64,000 bases of DNA, from positions 62,001-126,000 of the forward strand of contig DIGJ01000018.1 in assembly GCA_002419585.1 (NCBI GenBank), written 5' to 3'. This DNA comes from Lachnoclostridium sp. UBA5725 (GTDB lineage: Bacteria; Bacillota; Clostridia; Lachnospirales; Lachnospiraceae). The translations under genes were made by a program, and so were the position numbers. The notes beneath the pieces were generated by a model that ran no database searches, was not told the origin of the DNA, and was given only the letters and a program-made list of their open reading frames with translations. Of this stretch, positions 7,584 to 14,822 are shown piece by piece (within the stretch, counting starts at the first letter, position 1; the number at the start of each line of letters is the position of its first letter).

Positions 7584-8177
7584 TTATAACCCATAAATGG
7601 TTTTGACTTGGTCAAAGTCATTCTTAAAGACATGACCATGCATCCCCAGCTGTAAAGCTGCTTCAATATTTTCTTTTCTGTCATCGACAAAGAGGCACTC
7701 ATTTGCTGATAAGTCATATTTATCCAAAAAATACTGATATATCTTTAAATCCGGTTTGACCATATGGATATCCGAAGATACCACTATCCCATCAAAATAA
7801 TTAAGTTGATGAAATCTTGGGAAATACTCATAAAATGCATTACAAGCATTGGATAAGACATAAATCTTATATCCCTTATCCTTTACATATTGGACAAATT
7901 CTTTTGCTTCGTTGATTGGTTTCATACATACAGTCCAGCCATCAACACATTGCTTTAATTGGTCATGAAGACGCTTCGGAACACGTGTACTTACACCATA
8001 ATACCTTTCTTCATTCTTGATTTCACCCAAATCGCCTTTTATCCATTCTGGACCATTAAAAAGTTCTTTCAATATGAGGGCTTTATCCTCATCTGACTCA
8101 AAGAAAAGATCCAATGGAATCTTTGGATTATAATCCATTAATACATTTCCCATATCCAAAACGATATTTTTAATCAT
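7584..8177 (-). CDS. HAD-superfamily phosphatase (YihX-like)
   Basis: 197-residue haloacid-dehalogenase-type hydrolase. Motif I is LDMGNVLMDY with nucleophile Asp8; motif II VLSNAC near residue 110; motif III lysine in VKPDLKIY near 142; motif IV VDDRKENI near 165. The DxGNV form and helical cap (residues about 15-90) place it with YihX/HAD-IA3 sugar-phosphate phosphatases such as alpha-glucose-1-phosphatase; the true substrate is not determinable. Cytoplasmic. Monocistronic, start 8177. Confidence 0.88.
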   Translation of the reverse strand: MIKNIVLDMGNVLMDYNPKIPLDLFFESDEDKALILKELFNGPEWIKGDLGEIKNEERYYGVSTRVPKRLHDQLKQCVDGWTVCMKPINEAKEFVQYVKDKGYKIYVLSNACNAFYEYFPRFHQLNYFDGIVVSSDIHMVKPDLKIYQYFLDKYDLSANECLFVDDRKENIEAALQLGMHGHVFKNDFDQVKTIYGL

Positions 8178-8342
8178 AGTAACCTCTTTTCATAATATAA
8201 AAATCCCTTTTCAAAATATCGACATTTTATGAATTTTTACCCTTAGTTTGTGCACCTATTTATTATAACACGCTTTCCACTCTATGCAATCAAAGCAACA
8301 TTCTTTTTTCATTTGCATATGGATAATCATCATCAATAACAC

Positions 8343-8380
8343 AAAAAATTCCGACTATAAACATGATTCATAGCCGGAAT
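8343..8380 (-). terminator. Terminator of the purine permease gene
   Basis: TTCCGGCTATG / TATAGTCGGAA stem with six T on the minus strand, 20-60 bp after the permease stop codon. Confidence 0.8.
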
Positions 8381-8402
8381 TTTTCCATTTCATATTATAC
8401 TT

Positions 8403-9827
8403 TTAACCTAATGTCATAAATGCATATCTTGCAATAAATATCAAAGCAACAATTGCTGTTAAAGGCTTAATTTCTTTTGCCTTTCCTGCGAATAACTTAA
8501 TCACACAATATGTGATCAATCCCATAGCAATACCATTTGCAATTGAGTAGGTAAATGGCATAAATACGATGGTACAAAATGCAGGTAGTGCATTTGTCAT
8601 ATCACTAAAATCTACATCTTTAATATTGCTAATCATAAGAATTCCTACAAAGATTAATGCTGGAGCTGTTGCTGCACCAGGAACAATTCCTACGATAGGA
8701 GCAAAGATAATCGCTGCAATGAATAAAAGTGCAGTAACCATACTTGTCATTCCAGTACGACCGCCTTCTGCAATACCTGCACTGGATTCAACAACGGTTG
8801 TTACGGTAGAAGTTCCAAGCATCGCACCAGCTGCTGTTGAAATTGCATCTGCCATAAGTGCTTGTTTCATATTGATAACTTCGCCCTTTTCATCAATAAG
8901 ACCAGACTGCTTCGCCGCACCAAATAAAGTTCCTATGGAGTCAAACATATTAACCAATGAGAAACTGATTACTAAAAGTGTTACTGTAAAAATGGTTTCT
9001 ATTAAACTTTTACCGCTAAACATTCCAGCAAAATCCATCTTTAAGAAAGATACTTCTGCAAAATCAGCAAATTTCTCGGCAATATTAAAATTAATATTAG
9101 AAACACTGGTTACTCCTAGAGGAATGCCGACTATCGTAGAAACTACAATACCAATCAAAATGGAACCTTTAACTTTACGAGCATGTAGTACTCCCATAAC
9201 CATAAGGCCTATTAGTGCTACTAAAGCCCCTAGTATTACACTCATGTTTGCATCTTTTGTTCTCCATTGTGCAAAATCAACCATACTAACAAGCGTTGCG
9301 CTGTTACCAACGATGATTCCACCATTTTTCAACCCGATAATGGTAATAAACAAACCAATTCCCGGCGTAATAGCTTTAATAACTGCATCCGGTATTGCTC
9401 TAATAATGGCTTCTCGTATTCCAACTGCTGTAATTACAATAAACAAAATTCCGGAAATAAATACTACTACCAATGCCTGTCCGTAGGTATATCCCATACC
9501 CAAAACAACTGTATATGCAAAAAATGCATTTAAGCCCATTCCAGGTGCCTGAGCTAACGGTAGTTTTGCATACAACGAAACTAAAATTGTTCCTATAAAT
9601 GCACCAAAGCATGTACCAATAAATACACCATTCGATATTTTAGTTGCCATTTCGGCATTTCCCATAATAACATATGGATCTGCCAATATTTGTGGGTTTA
9701 ATATCAGTATATAAGCAACTGTAATAAATGTGGTAAGACCAGCTAACATTTCCGTCTTTACCGTGGTATCATATTCATTTAGTTTAAAATACCGACTAAA
9801 AAAACCCTGTTTTTTCTTGTTGTCCAT
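8403..9827 (-). CDS. pbuG: NCS2-family purine permease (guanine/hypoxanthine type)
   Basis: 474-residue inner-membrane nucleobase:proton symporter of the AzgA/PbuG branch, importing hypoxanthine/guanine (possibly adenine). Family signatures include the N-terminal TTVKTEMLAGLTTFITVAYI, NAFFAYTVVLGMGYTYGQAL, TPGIGLFITIIGLKNGG, and FDSIGTLFGAAKQSG with TSTVTTVVESSAGIAEGGRTG. About 12-14 membrane helices. The start ATG at 9827 follows GGAGG; the longer frame to 9902 has no ribosome-binding site. I looked for a purine riboswitch upstream and did not find one. Exact substrate is uncertain, family assignment is not. Confidence 0.92.
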   Translation of the reverse strand: MDNKKKQGFFSRYFKLNEYDTTVKTEMLAGLTTFITVAYILILNPQILADPYVIMGNAEMATKISNGVFIGTCFGAFIGTILVSLYAKLPLAQAPGMGLNAFFAYTVVLGMGYTYGQALVVVFISGILFIVITAVGIREAIIRAIPDAVIKAITPGIGLFITIIGLKNGGIIVGNSATLVSMVDFAQWRTKDANMSVILGALVALIGLMVMGVLHARKVKGSILIGIVVSTIVGIPLGVTSVSNINFNIAEKFADFAEVSFLKMDFAGMFSGKSLIETIFTVTLLVISFSLVNMFDSIGTLFGAAKQSGLIDEKGEVINMKQALMADAISTAAGAMLGTSTVTTVVESSAGIAEGGRTGMTSMVTALLFIAAIIFAPIVGIVPGAATAPALIFVGILMISNIKDVDFSDMTNALPAFCTIVFMPFTYSIANGIAMGLITYCVIKLFAGKAKEIKPLTAIVALIFIARYAFMTLG

Positions 9828-9995
9828 AAGAACCTCCATTGTCTTGTGTAATATGTTGTGCCATATGTTAATCTTATCACAATGTTTAGTGTTTTTCAAC
9901 AACTTTCTAAAAATATTTTTTAGTTCTCACAATTATTTTTGTTGAATGTGATTTATTTTAGGTTCTCTTTTCCATCTTTCTATTGCAGTTAGCTC

Positions 9996-10028
9996 AAAAG
10001 AAAAAGAAGCCTCAAATATCGAGACTTC
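9996..10028 (-). terminator. Terminator of the small FakA-C-like gene
   Basis: GAAGTCTC / GAGGCTTC stem with 7-nt loop, then TTTTTCTTTT on the minus strand. Confidence 0.8.
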
Positions 10029-10037
10029 CTATAACAT

Positions 10038-10289
10038 TTAACCTTGAAGACCATTGCTCTGACGTTCCATATTCTCTATCACTATATCACAAATATCTCC
10101 CAATGAAGAACAATACTCTAGTACTTTCCATGGAGTATTGGTATGAAAATGAATTTTAATCAACTCATCATCTCCCACAGCTAGTAGACAGTCCCCCTCA
10201 ATATGGTTTGTAATATACTCATTAATTGTATCTTCCGAAAGATTATGTCCCTCGATTAATAATTGAGTATCAAATTTGTATTCAAGCAT
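10038..10289 (-). CDS. Free-standing FakA/YloV C-terminal-type domain
   Basis: 83 residues matching only the last domain of DAK2/FakA-type proteins: YKFDTQLLIEGHNL, then EGDCLLAVGDDELIKIHFHTN and PWKVLEYCSSLGDICDIVIENM. In FakA (YloV) this domain binds the fatty-acid-carrying FakB and the kinase domain sits on the same chain; no kinase is encoded here. ATG at 10289 has GGGGAA upstream, and a terminator follows, so it is an independent gene rather than a fragment. It may act as an FakB- or DegV-binding adaptor; that is inference. Confidence 0.7.
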   Translation of the reverse strand: MLEYKFDTQLLIEGHNLSEDTINEYITNHIEGDCLLAVGDDELIKIHFHTNTPWKVLEYCSSLGDICDIVIENMERQSNGLQG

Positions 10290-10350
10290 AATAATTCCCC
10301 TTTGTTCTTTCTATTTATAAATTACTTCTTCACTAATTATACGTTTCTTC

Positions 10351-10556
10351 CTATTGAAAGTCAATTTTCACAGGGTGAATAAATGCACGAATGCCTTTAT
10401 CTAGTACTTCCCTTATAACTGCATCTTCCATTGTCTCAAATTGATTTTGTCCGCCAGGTCGATCAAAATAGACCACATAATCTTCTGTAATACATCTGTA
10501 ACAACTATTCTATCTTTATTTAGAATAATCGCTTTAGCCGCATTTCTAATTGCCAT
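10351..10556 (-). pseudogene. Decayed NUDIX hydrolase gene
   Basis: The first 20 codons read MAIRNAAKAIILNKDRIVVT; a frameshift then moves to the frame TEDYVVYFDRPGGQNQFE followed by TMEDAVIREVL, which is the start of a Nudix box (GX5EX7REUXEE), and then the sequence jumps to a C-terminal-looking end, so the rest of the box and about 60-80 residues are missing. It has both a frameshift and an internal deletion. The remainder of the 10290-10838 gap is AT-rich with nothing recognisable. Confidence 0.75.
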
Positions 10557-10838
10557 AACACTTACCCAACTTTCTACTAATAGAATTTTTATGTAATATG
10601 ATAAATTTACTAAGTGTACATTTCCAAATAAAGGAAGTTAATCTTTACAAAAGTGTATTAGTACCCAACGGATAAGCGAACACCTTCTATTACTGACATG
10701 ATAACGATTACTCGTTACGCATTATTTATATGTTCTCATTAATTAACCACAATTTATATTTGACTAATAATAACAAAATTGACTCCAGAATGGTATTTTT
10801 AAAATTTTATCCTCATCAATTGCTTCATTTATGACGTC

Positions 10839-11339
10839 CTAAGGTTCAAAATTAAATTCAATGCGAAAATAGTTTTCCAAATTAATTCCATAATAGATAA
10901 CATCAGTTTGATAAACTGAAAAAATAGGCGGTTCATCAACTTCATTCATTATTGGAATATACCTATAACCATATATGGGAATCAGCTTAGGGACTTTTTG
11001 CATTTCTTCAATACACTTTTGTTTGGCATATAATAAATCGAGAGGCTTCTCGCCCCAGTTATCATCCCAAAAGTTGTTATTCTCCAAATCGAAAAGAACT
11101 CCTTCCAAAGGCCATTTTATCATATCTTTAATTTTTTTTACATTAGCTTCATTAAAATTTCTCCAATTATAAAAAGACTTTGATATAGGTAATGCTATTT
11201 GATACATTTCTCTTAATGACTTAGGAAATTTAATATCATAAGTTTGTTCAATTTTTTTGATTTCGTCATTTGTAAGTCCTTTAGCAAATTTTATTTTTTT
11301 CAACTTTAAATCATCGATTAGTAGCCTGTATTTTTCCAT
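10839..11339 (-). CDS. SUKH (SMI1/KNR4)-family protein, possible orphan immunity protein
   Basis: 166 residues. The N-terminal signature GLTNDEIKKIEQTYDIKFP followed by SLREMYQIALP is the standard opening of the SMI1/KNR4 (SUKH) fold, with the later strand region FSVYQTDVIYYGINLENYFRIEF closing it. Many bacterial SUKH proteins neutralise polymorphic contact-dependent or secreted toxins and lie beside them; no toxin gene is adjacent here (a decayed NUDIX on one side, tRNA-Gly on the other). AT-rich composition and isolation suggest acquisition. Its start at 11339 has no strong Shine-Dalgarno sequence. Confidence 0.8.
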   Translation of the reverse strand: MEKYRLLIDDLKLKKIKFAKGLTNDEIKKIEQTYDIKFPKSLREMYQIALPISKSFYNWRNFNEANVKKIKDMIKWPLEGVLFDLENNNFWDDNWGEKPLDLLYAKQKCIEEMQKVPKLIPIYGYRYIPIMNEVDEPPIFSVYQTDVIYYGINLENYFRIEFNFEP

Positions 11340-11623
11340 TTTTTAAATCCTATCTCTATATTGTATTAAATCAGGTTGAATTAATTATACTTTTCCAAAT
11401 ATAGTAAGTCAATAATGACTGTGAAATAGTGTATCTTCTACACTTTATAAGAAAGAATTGAAATGCTTAAGGGGCAAATATTTATTTACACAGGCGAATG
11501 GTGAAAGAATGACAAGCAGAAGCTTTAATATCTACAATTACAACAAAATGGTCAAGGCATTATAACACTTCCAGTACAACAAAGGATGTTGCGCACATCC
11601 TGCACACAAGTTTTTTAAGCAAT

Positions 11624-11660
11624 AAAAAATCGCTAACCCTTGATTTATAAGGATTAACGA
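11624..11660 (-). terminator. tRNA-Gly terminator
   Basis: Twelve-base-pair stem (11630-11641 with 11649-11660, two G-U pairs) followed by six T on the minus strand, just after the tRNA. The 11340-11620 stretch is otherwise empty apart from a small dyad AGGATGT/ACATCCT near 11583. Confidence 0.8.
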
Positions 11661-11673
11661 CCATTTTTAGTTA

Positions 11674-11745
11674 AGCGCGAGACGGGACTCGAACCCGCGG
11701 CCCCGACCTTGGCAAGGTCGTGCTCCACCACTGAGCCACTCGCGC
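11674..11745 (-). tRNA. tRNA-Gly (anticodon GCC)
   Basis: 72-nt cloverleaf on the minus strand: acceptor GCGCGAG pairs with CTCGCGC, D-arm GCTC...GAGC, anticodon stem CGACC/GGTCG with loop TTGCCAA (anticodon GCC), and T-arm GCGGG-TTCGAGT-CCCGT. Discriminator base T, as usual for bacterial tRNA-Gly; CCA is not encoded. Serves GGC/GGT codons. Confidence 0.96.
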
Positions 11746-11819
11746 ATAATCGATAACTGCGTTACCGAACAATCAATATAATAACATAATAGCATGTACT
11801 TGTCAATAATATTTTTAAT

Positions 11820-12851
11820 TTAATTAAAACAAAGTTCTAATTCCTCAACATCCGCTTGCAAAGTAATATTACAATAACGGATTCCGTCATTCAAATTAAT
11901 CTGAGTCCCATCCATAAGACGAACAACCGGGCGAAGAATGTGTGTAGTATTTTCTACAACAATTCCCTTTCTTCCATCGGATAACACAACTTCCATCCCC
12001 TTTGGATAGATTGGAACACATTTTAAGAATATATCCACTACCGTCTTATCAAACATAGCACCATATCCAGCCATCAAATACTCTGCTGCTTCGGATAAAG
12101 CATATGGTTTTTTGTAAGGACGTTTTGCAGTTAGCGCATCGTATACATCGGCTACATGAATAATTTTTGCAAATAATAAGATCTGAGAAGAATGCAAACC
12201 ACTTGGATAGCCACTTCCATCCTCATTTTCATGATGATACAATACACCTACTTTTGTTCTTGCTGATATATCCCAACGATCTTTTAACAAATTATAGGAC
12301 AAAATTGGATGTTCCTTCATAACGTTATATTCATCATCAGTTAATTTCGCAGGCTTATTTAATATTTCATCTGGTATTTGCAGTTTTCCTAAATCATGAA
12401 AAATAGCAGCCGCACACAAATCTACTAAGTCTTTTTGTTTCAAAGACATTCCCATACCAATGATGGTACATAAAACTGCAACATTTACCGAATGTCGGAA
12501 TGTATAGTCATCAAAGGTACGCAAATCCACTAAATCAAGTGATAGTGTATTACTGTTAATAATCTGGTCTACAATACACTTTGCTACTTCCAAACTCTCA
12601 TCAATGTTGCACTCACGTAAGCTACGAACGCCCCGATTACGAAGTTCGACACTAATGGTTTCTTCAATATTAATTCCCTTTGAAATCTCGTCATCAATAT
12701 AGAGGCCCTGAAATCCACGAATTGATAGCTTTTCAATAAAGTCTATCGTCAGTACACTTGCAGCACCTAACAGTACACGATCCGCCTCATCAAAAACTGA
12801 CTTAGCAAGAATCATACCTGGCTCTACTTTTTCTATTGTAACATAGCGCAT
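11820..12851 (-). CDS. HD-GYP domain protein, predicted cyclic-di-GMP phosphodiesterase
   Basis: 343 residues. N-terminal DUF3391-like region (1-110) beginning YVTIEKVEPGMILAKSVFD, then HD-GYP: the helix with TFRHSVNVAVLCT, the metal pair FHDLGKLQIP (HD), HHENEDGSGYP (HH and GxGYP), and a downstream VADVYDALTAKRPYKK. All metal ligands expected of an active enzyme are visible. A C-terminal beta region (about 280-343) may sense or bind nucleic acid. No receiver domain. Likely cytoplasmic control of cyclic-di-GMP (motility, sporulation or surface behaviour). GGGGG lies 9 nt before ATG 12851. Confidence 0.92.
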   Translation of the reverse strand: MRYVTIEKVEPGMILAKSVFDEADRVLLGAASVLTIDFIEKLSIRGFQGLYIDDEISKGINIEETISVELRNRGVRSLRECNIDESLEVAKCIVDQIINSNTLSLDLVDLRTFDDYTFRHSVNVAVLCTIIGMGMSLKQKDLVDLCAAAIFHDLGKLQIPDEILNKPAKLTDDEYNVMKEHPILSYNLLKDRWDISARTKVGVLYHHENEDGSGYPSGLHSSQILLFAKIIHVADVYDALTAKRPYKKPYALSEAAEYLMAGYGAMFDKTVVDIFLKCVPIYPKGMEVVLSDGRKGIVVENTTHILRPVVRLMDGTQINLNDGIRYCNITLQADVEELELCFN

Positions 12852-12936
12852 TATACAAATTCCCCCACTAGTAGAATAAAAATTTAGTCATTCATCCTAT
12901 TATAATATGTCAGTCTTTAGATTTCAATCCAAAAGC

Positions 12937-13674
12937 TTACTTTTGAAATATTATTGATACTAAATACTCATTACTTTTAAAAGTTCGTTCCGAAATATTA
13001 TCAATTTTTTTTATTTCACTATAATACCAAAGTTCTTCTGCTGCCAAATACATATTTGCTAGTGCAATACCTACATCGATATTTTTCATAGCTTTTAATG
13101 GATCAAACGGTGTTTTTGATTTTTTACAAAACAAATGAATGCGGTTATCATAAACGACAAATCGCCATGGCTGACTATTAAACGAAGATGGTGCTAGCCT
13201 ACCAGCATTTAAAATCTTTTTCATATCATCACTGACCGTTGTCTTAAAACTACAAAGTTCAGAAATAGGAAGACGATACGCACGTTTTGATTCCCGATAA
13301 ATACTTTTATCTGTTTTTCCAAAAGCAAGCATAACTAGGGGTTCAAGGCCTTGTATTTTGTGAATTGGTAACTTATGATATTTCATAAAGCTACTACCAA
13401 GCCCTTTTGTCATGATATATAACATAACTTGTTGCATTAAAAAACCCGCATTTAACTGATAACCTTCTACCGGCAAAGCGGATATAACTAAATAATACGG
13501 AACGCTTTTATCTTCCGTATTTTCTATGATTTCAAATTGAACTTGTTGAGTTTCATCCAGCATTTCCAGATGATTTGTAAAGTTCAAAATATTATCTAAT
13601 ATTTTTCTATCAACGGTTTCCATTCGAAAGTGTCGAATGGACTTTCTTAAATACATCCCTTCATATAAATTCAT
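12937..13674 (-). CDS. Nitroreductase-family flavoprotein
   Basis: 245 residues from ATG 13674, preceded by GGTGG; the upstream in-frame ATG at 13713 lies inside the pfl terminator hairpin and is rejected. FMN-binding signatures are RKSIRHFR near residue 10 and ILNAGRLAPSSFNSQPWRFVVY near 155-175. The two-lobed organisation, with two poorly conserved halves, resembles the TM1586-type nitroreductases. Predicted NAD(P)H-dependent reduction of nitro compounds or quinones; the physiological substrate is unknown. Confidence 0.85.
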   Translation of the reverse strand: MNLYEGMYLRKSIRHFRMETVDRKILDNILNFTNHLEMLDETQQVQFEIIENTEDKSVPYYLVISALPVEGYQLNAGFLMQQVMLYIMTKGLGSSFMKYHKLPIHKIQGLEPLVMLAFGKTDKSIYRESKRAYRLPISELCSFKTTVSDDMKKILNAGRLAPSSFNSQPWRFVVYDNRIHLFCKKSKTPFDPLKAMKNIDVGIALANMYLAAEELWYYSEIKKIDNISERTFKSNEYLVSIIFQK

Positions 13675-13696
13675 CTTCCAACCACCATTCACCAAA

Positions 13697-13741
13697 ATAA
13701 AAAAGCAATACACTTAGCTTACCCAATTAAGTTAAGTGTAT
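13697..13741 (-). terminator. Terminator of the pfl operon
   Basis: ATACACTTA / TAAGTGTAT stem (13733-13741 with 13708-13716), then TTGCTTTTTTATTTTG on the minus strand, about 70 bp after the activase stop codon. Confidence 0.75.
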
Positions 13742-13812
13742 CACAGTTTTCTTTATTTTGTTTCACAATTTTATTAAGATTTTAAAATTTTTTTTGTATG
13801 TTTTCACAAAGT

Positions 13813-14541
13813 TTATTGTCGGAACCCTTCTAGTACAAGTTTTCTAGCTTCCAAAATCTCTTCGTTACTTGGTTCTTTTATACCTTTTAAACAGTATGGA
13901 ATTCCTAGCTCTTGGTACTTTGCAACGCCCATGGTGTGATACGGAAGAAGTTCTAGCTCTTTTATGTTTTTATATTGTGACAGCGCCTTTCCTAATTCAA
14001 TCAGGCTATCTTTATCAAGCGTAATGGAAGGTACTATGACATGACGGATGCGTACGGGTACTTGCTGTCGATCAAGAAACGATAAAAATTCGAATACAGC
14101 CTTATTATCTTTCCCCGTTAATTCGAAATGGTCGTTTGATCTTACATGCTTGATATCAAGAAGTACATAATCTGTAACTTTTGAAAGCTGCAAGTACTCC
14201 TCTTCCTTATCTTTCGAGAATGTAATACCTGATGTATCCAAGCAAGTATGTATACCTGCCGCTTTTGCCTTTTGAAACAATTCAATCAAAAAATCCAGTT
14301 GAAGAAGCGGTTCTCCACCGGTTGCAGTGATTCCACCATTTTTATAATAGATTTCTTTCTTTTTATAACCGGCTATTATTTCATCCGCAGTCATCATGGT
14401 ACCACCTTGCATTGTCCAAGTATCGGGATTATGGCAATATTTGCATCGCATTGGACAACCTTGGAAAAATACGACATAACGAATACCCGGTCCGTCTAGT
14501 GTACCAAATGTCTCAATCGAATGTATCCTTCCTTCTATCAT
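13813..14541 (-). CDS. pflA: Pyruvate formate-lyase-activating enzyme
   Basis: 242-residue radical-SAM activase that abstracts hydrogen from the glycyl-radical glycine of PFL, using S-adenosylmethionine and a [4Fe-4S] cluster. Cluster motif GCPMRCKYCHNPDTW with Cys29, Cys33 and Cys36 (CX3CX2C); GGITATGGEPLLQ is the SAM-binding GGE region; YVLLDIKH and HVIVPSITLDKD follow. Length is normal. It begins 4 bp after the small glycyl-radical ORF, so the three genes form one transcript. Its substrate glycine lies on a separate 78-residue chain in this genome. Confidence 0.96.
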   Translation of the reverse strand: MIEGRIHSIETFGTLDGPGIRYVVFFQGCPMRCKYCHNPDTWTMQGGTMMTADEIIAGYKKKEIYYKNGGITATGGEPLLQLDFLIELFQKAKAAGIHTCLDTSGITFSKDKEEEYLQLSKVTDYVLLDIKHVRSNDHFELTGKDNKAVFEFLSFLDRQQVPVRIRHVIVPSITLDKDSLIELGKALSQYKNIKELELLPYHTMGVAKYQELGIPYCLKGIKEPSNEEILEARKLVLEGFRQ

Positions 14542-14544
14542 AGC

Positions 14545-14781
14545 TTACATTCCTTTATGAAACGTTCTACTGATTACTTCATCTTGTTGATCTTTCGTTA
14601 ACTTGTGAAAATTAACCGCATATCCAGATACACGTACTGTAAGCTGTGGATACTTTTCTGGATGTGCCTGCGCATCTAATAACGTTTCTTTGGTAAAAAC
14701 ATTTACATTTAAGTGATGTCCACCGTTTTCAACATAACCATCTAGCATTGCAACTAAATTATCAATCTGTGTATTATTCAT
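14545..14781 (-). CDS. Separate glycyl-radical domain of pyruvate formate-lyase
   Basis: 78 residues equal to the C-terminal radical domain of PFL: NLVAMLDGYVENGGHHLNVNV, HPEKYPQLTVRVSGYAVNF with the radical Gly53, and the terminal VISRTFHKGM. Normally this lies at the end of a PFL of about 740-760 residues. Here it is a gene of its own with ATG at 14781 and GGAG six bases upstream (the ATG at 14793 has no spacing). It resembles GrcA/YfiD, which in E. coli repairs oxygen-cleaved PFL, but here the neighbouring PFL lacks this domain, so it must work in trans as a constitutive subunit. Confidence 0.85.
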   Translation of the reverse strand: MNNTQIDNLVAMLDGYVENGGHHLNVNVFTKETLLDAQAHPEKYPQLTVRVSGYAVNFHKLTKDQQDEVISRTFHKGM

Positions 14782-14796
14782 ATCGTTCTCCATTCC

Positions 14797-14815
14797 TGCG
14801 CATGTCGTTTGCGCA
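14797..14815. repeat. Hairpin between the two PFL ORFs
   Basis: TGCGCA, seven bases, TGCGCA: a six-base-pair stem between the stop codon of the large PFL ORF and the ribosome-binding site of the small one. No T-run, so more likely an mRNA stability or translation-balance element than a terminator. Confidence 0.55.
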
Positions 14816-14822
14816 TTTTGTC

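Noticed and set aside
8569..9486. 305-codon plus-strand ORF
   Set aside because: Exact antisense of the purine permease; low-complexity Ile/Thr/Ala-rich mirror, no ribosome-binding site.
9828..9990. Possible purine riboswitch upstream of the purine permease
   Set aside because: No conserved core (TATA...GATATGG...GTTTCTACC type) or paired arms were found.
11450..11620. Possible gene relic before tRNA-Gly
   Set aside because: Short open stretches only, no recognisable protein segment in any frame.
13675..13713. Upstream start for the nitroreductase
   Set aside because: This stretch overlaps the pfl terminator hairpin and has no ribosome-binding site; ATG 13674 does.
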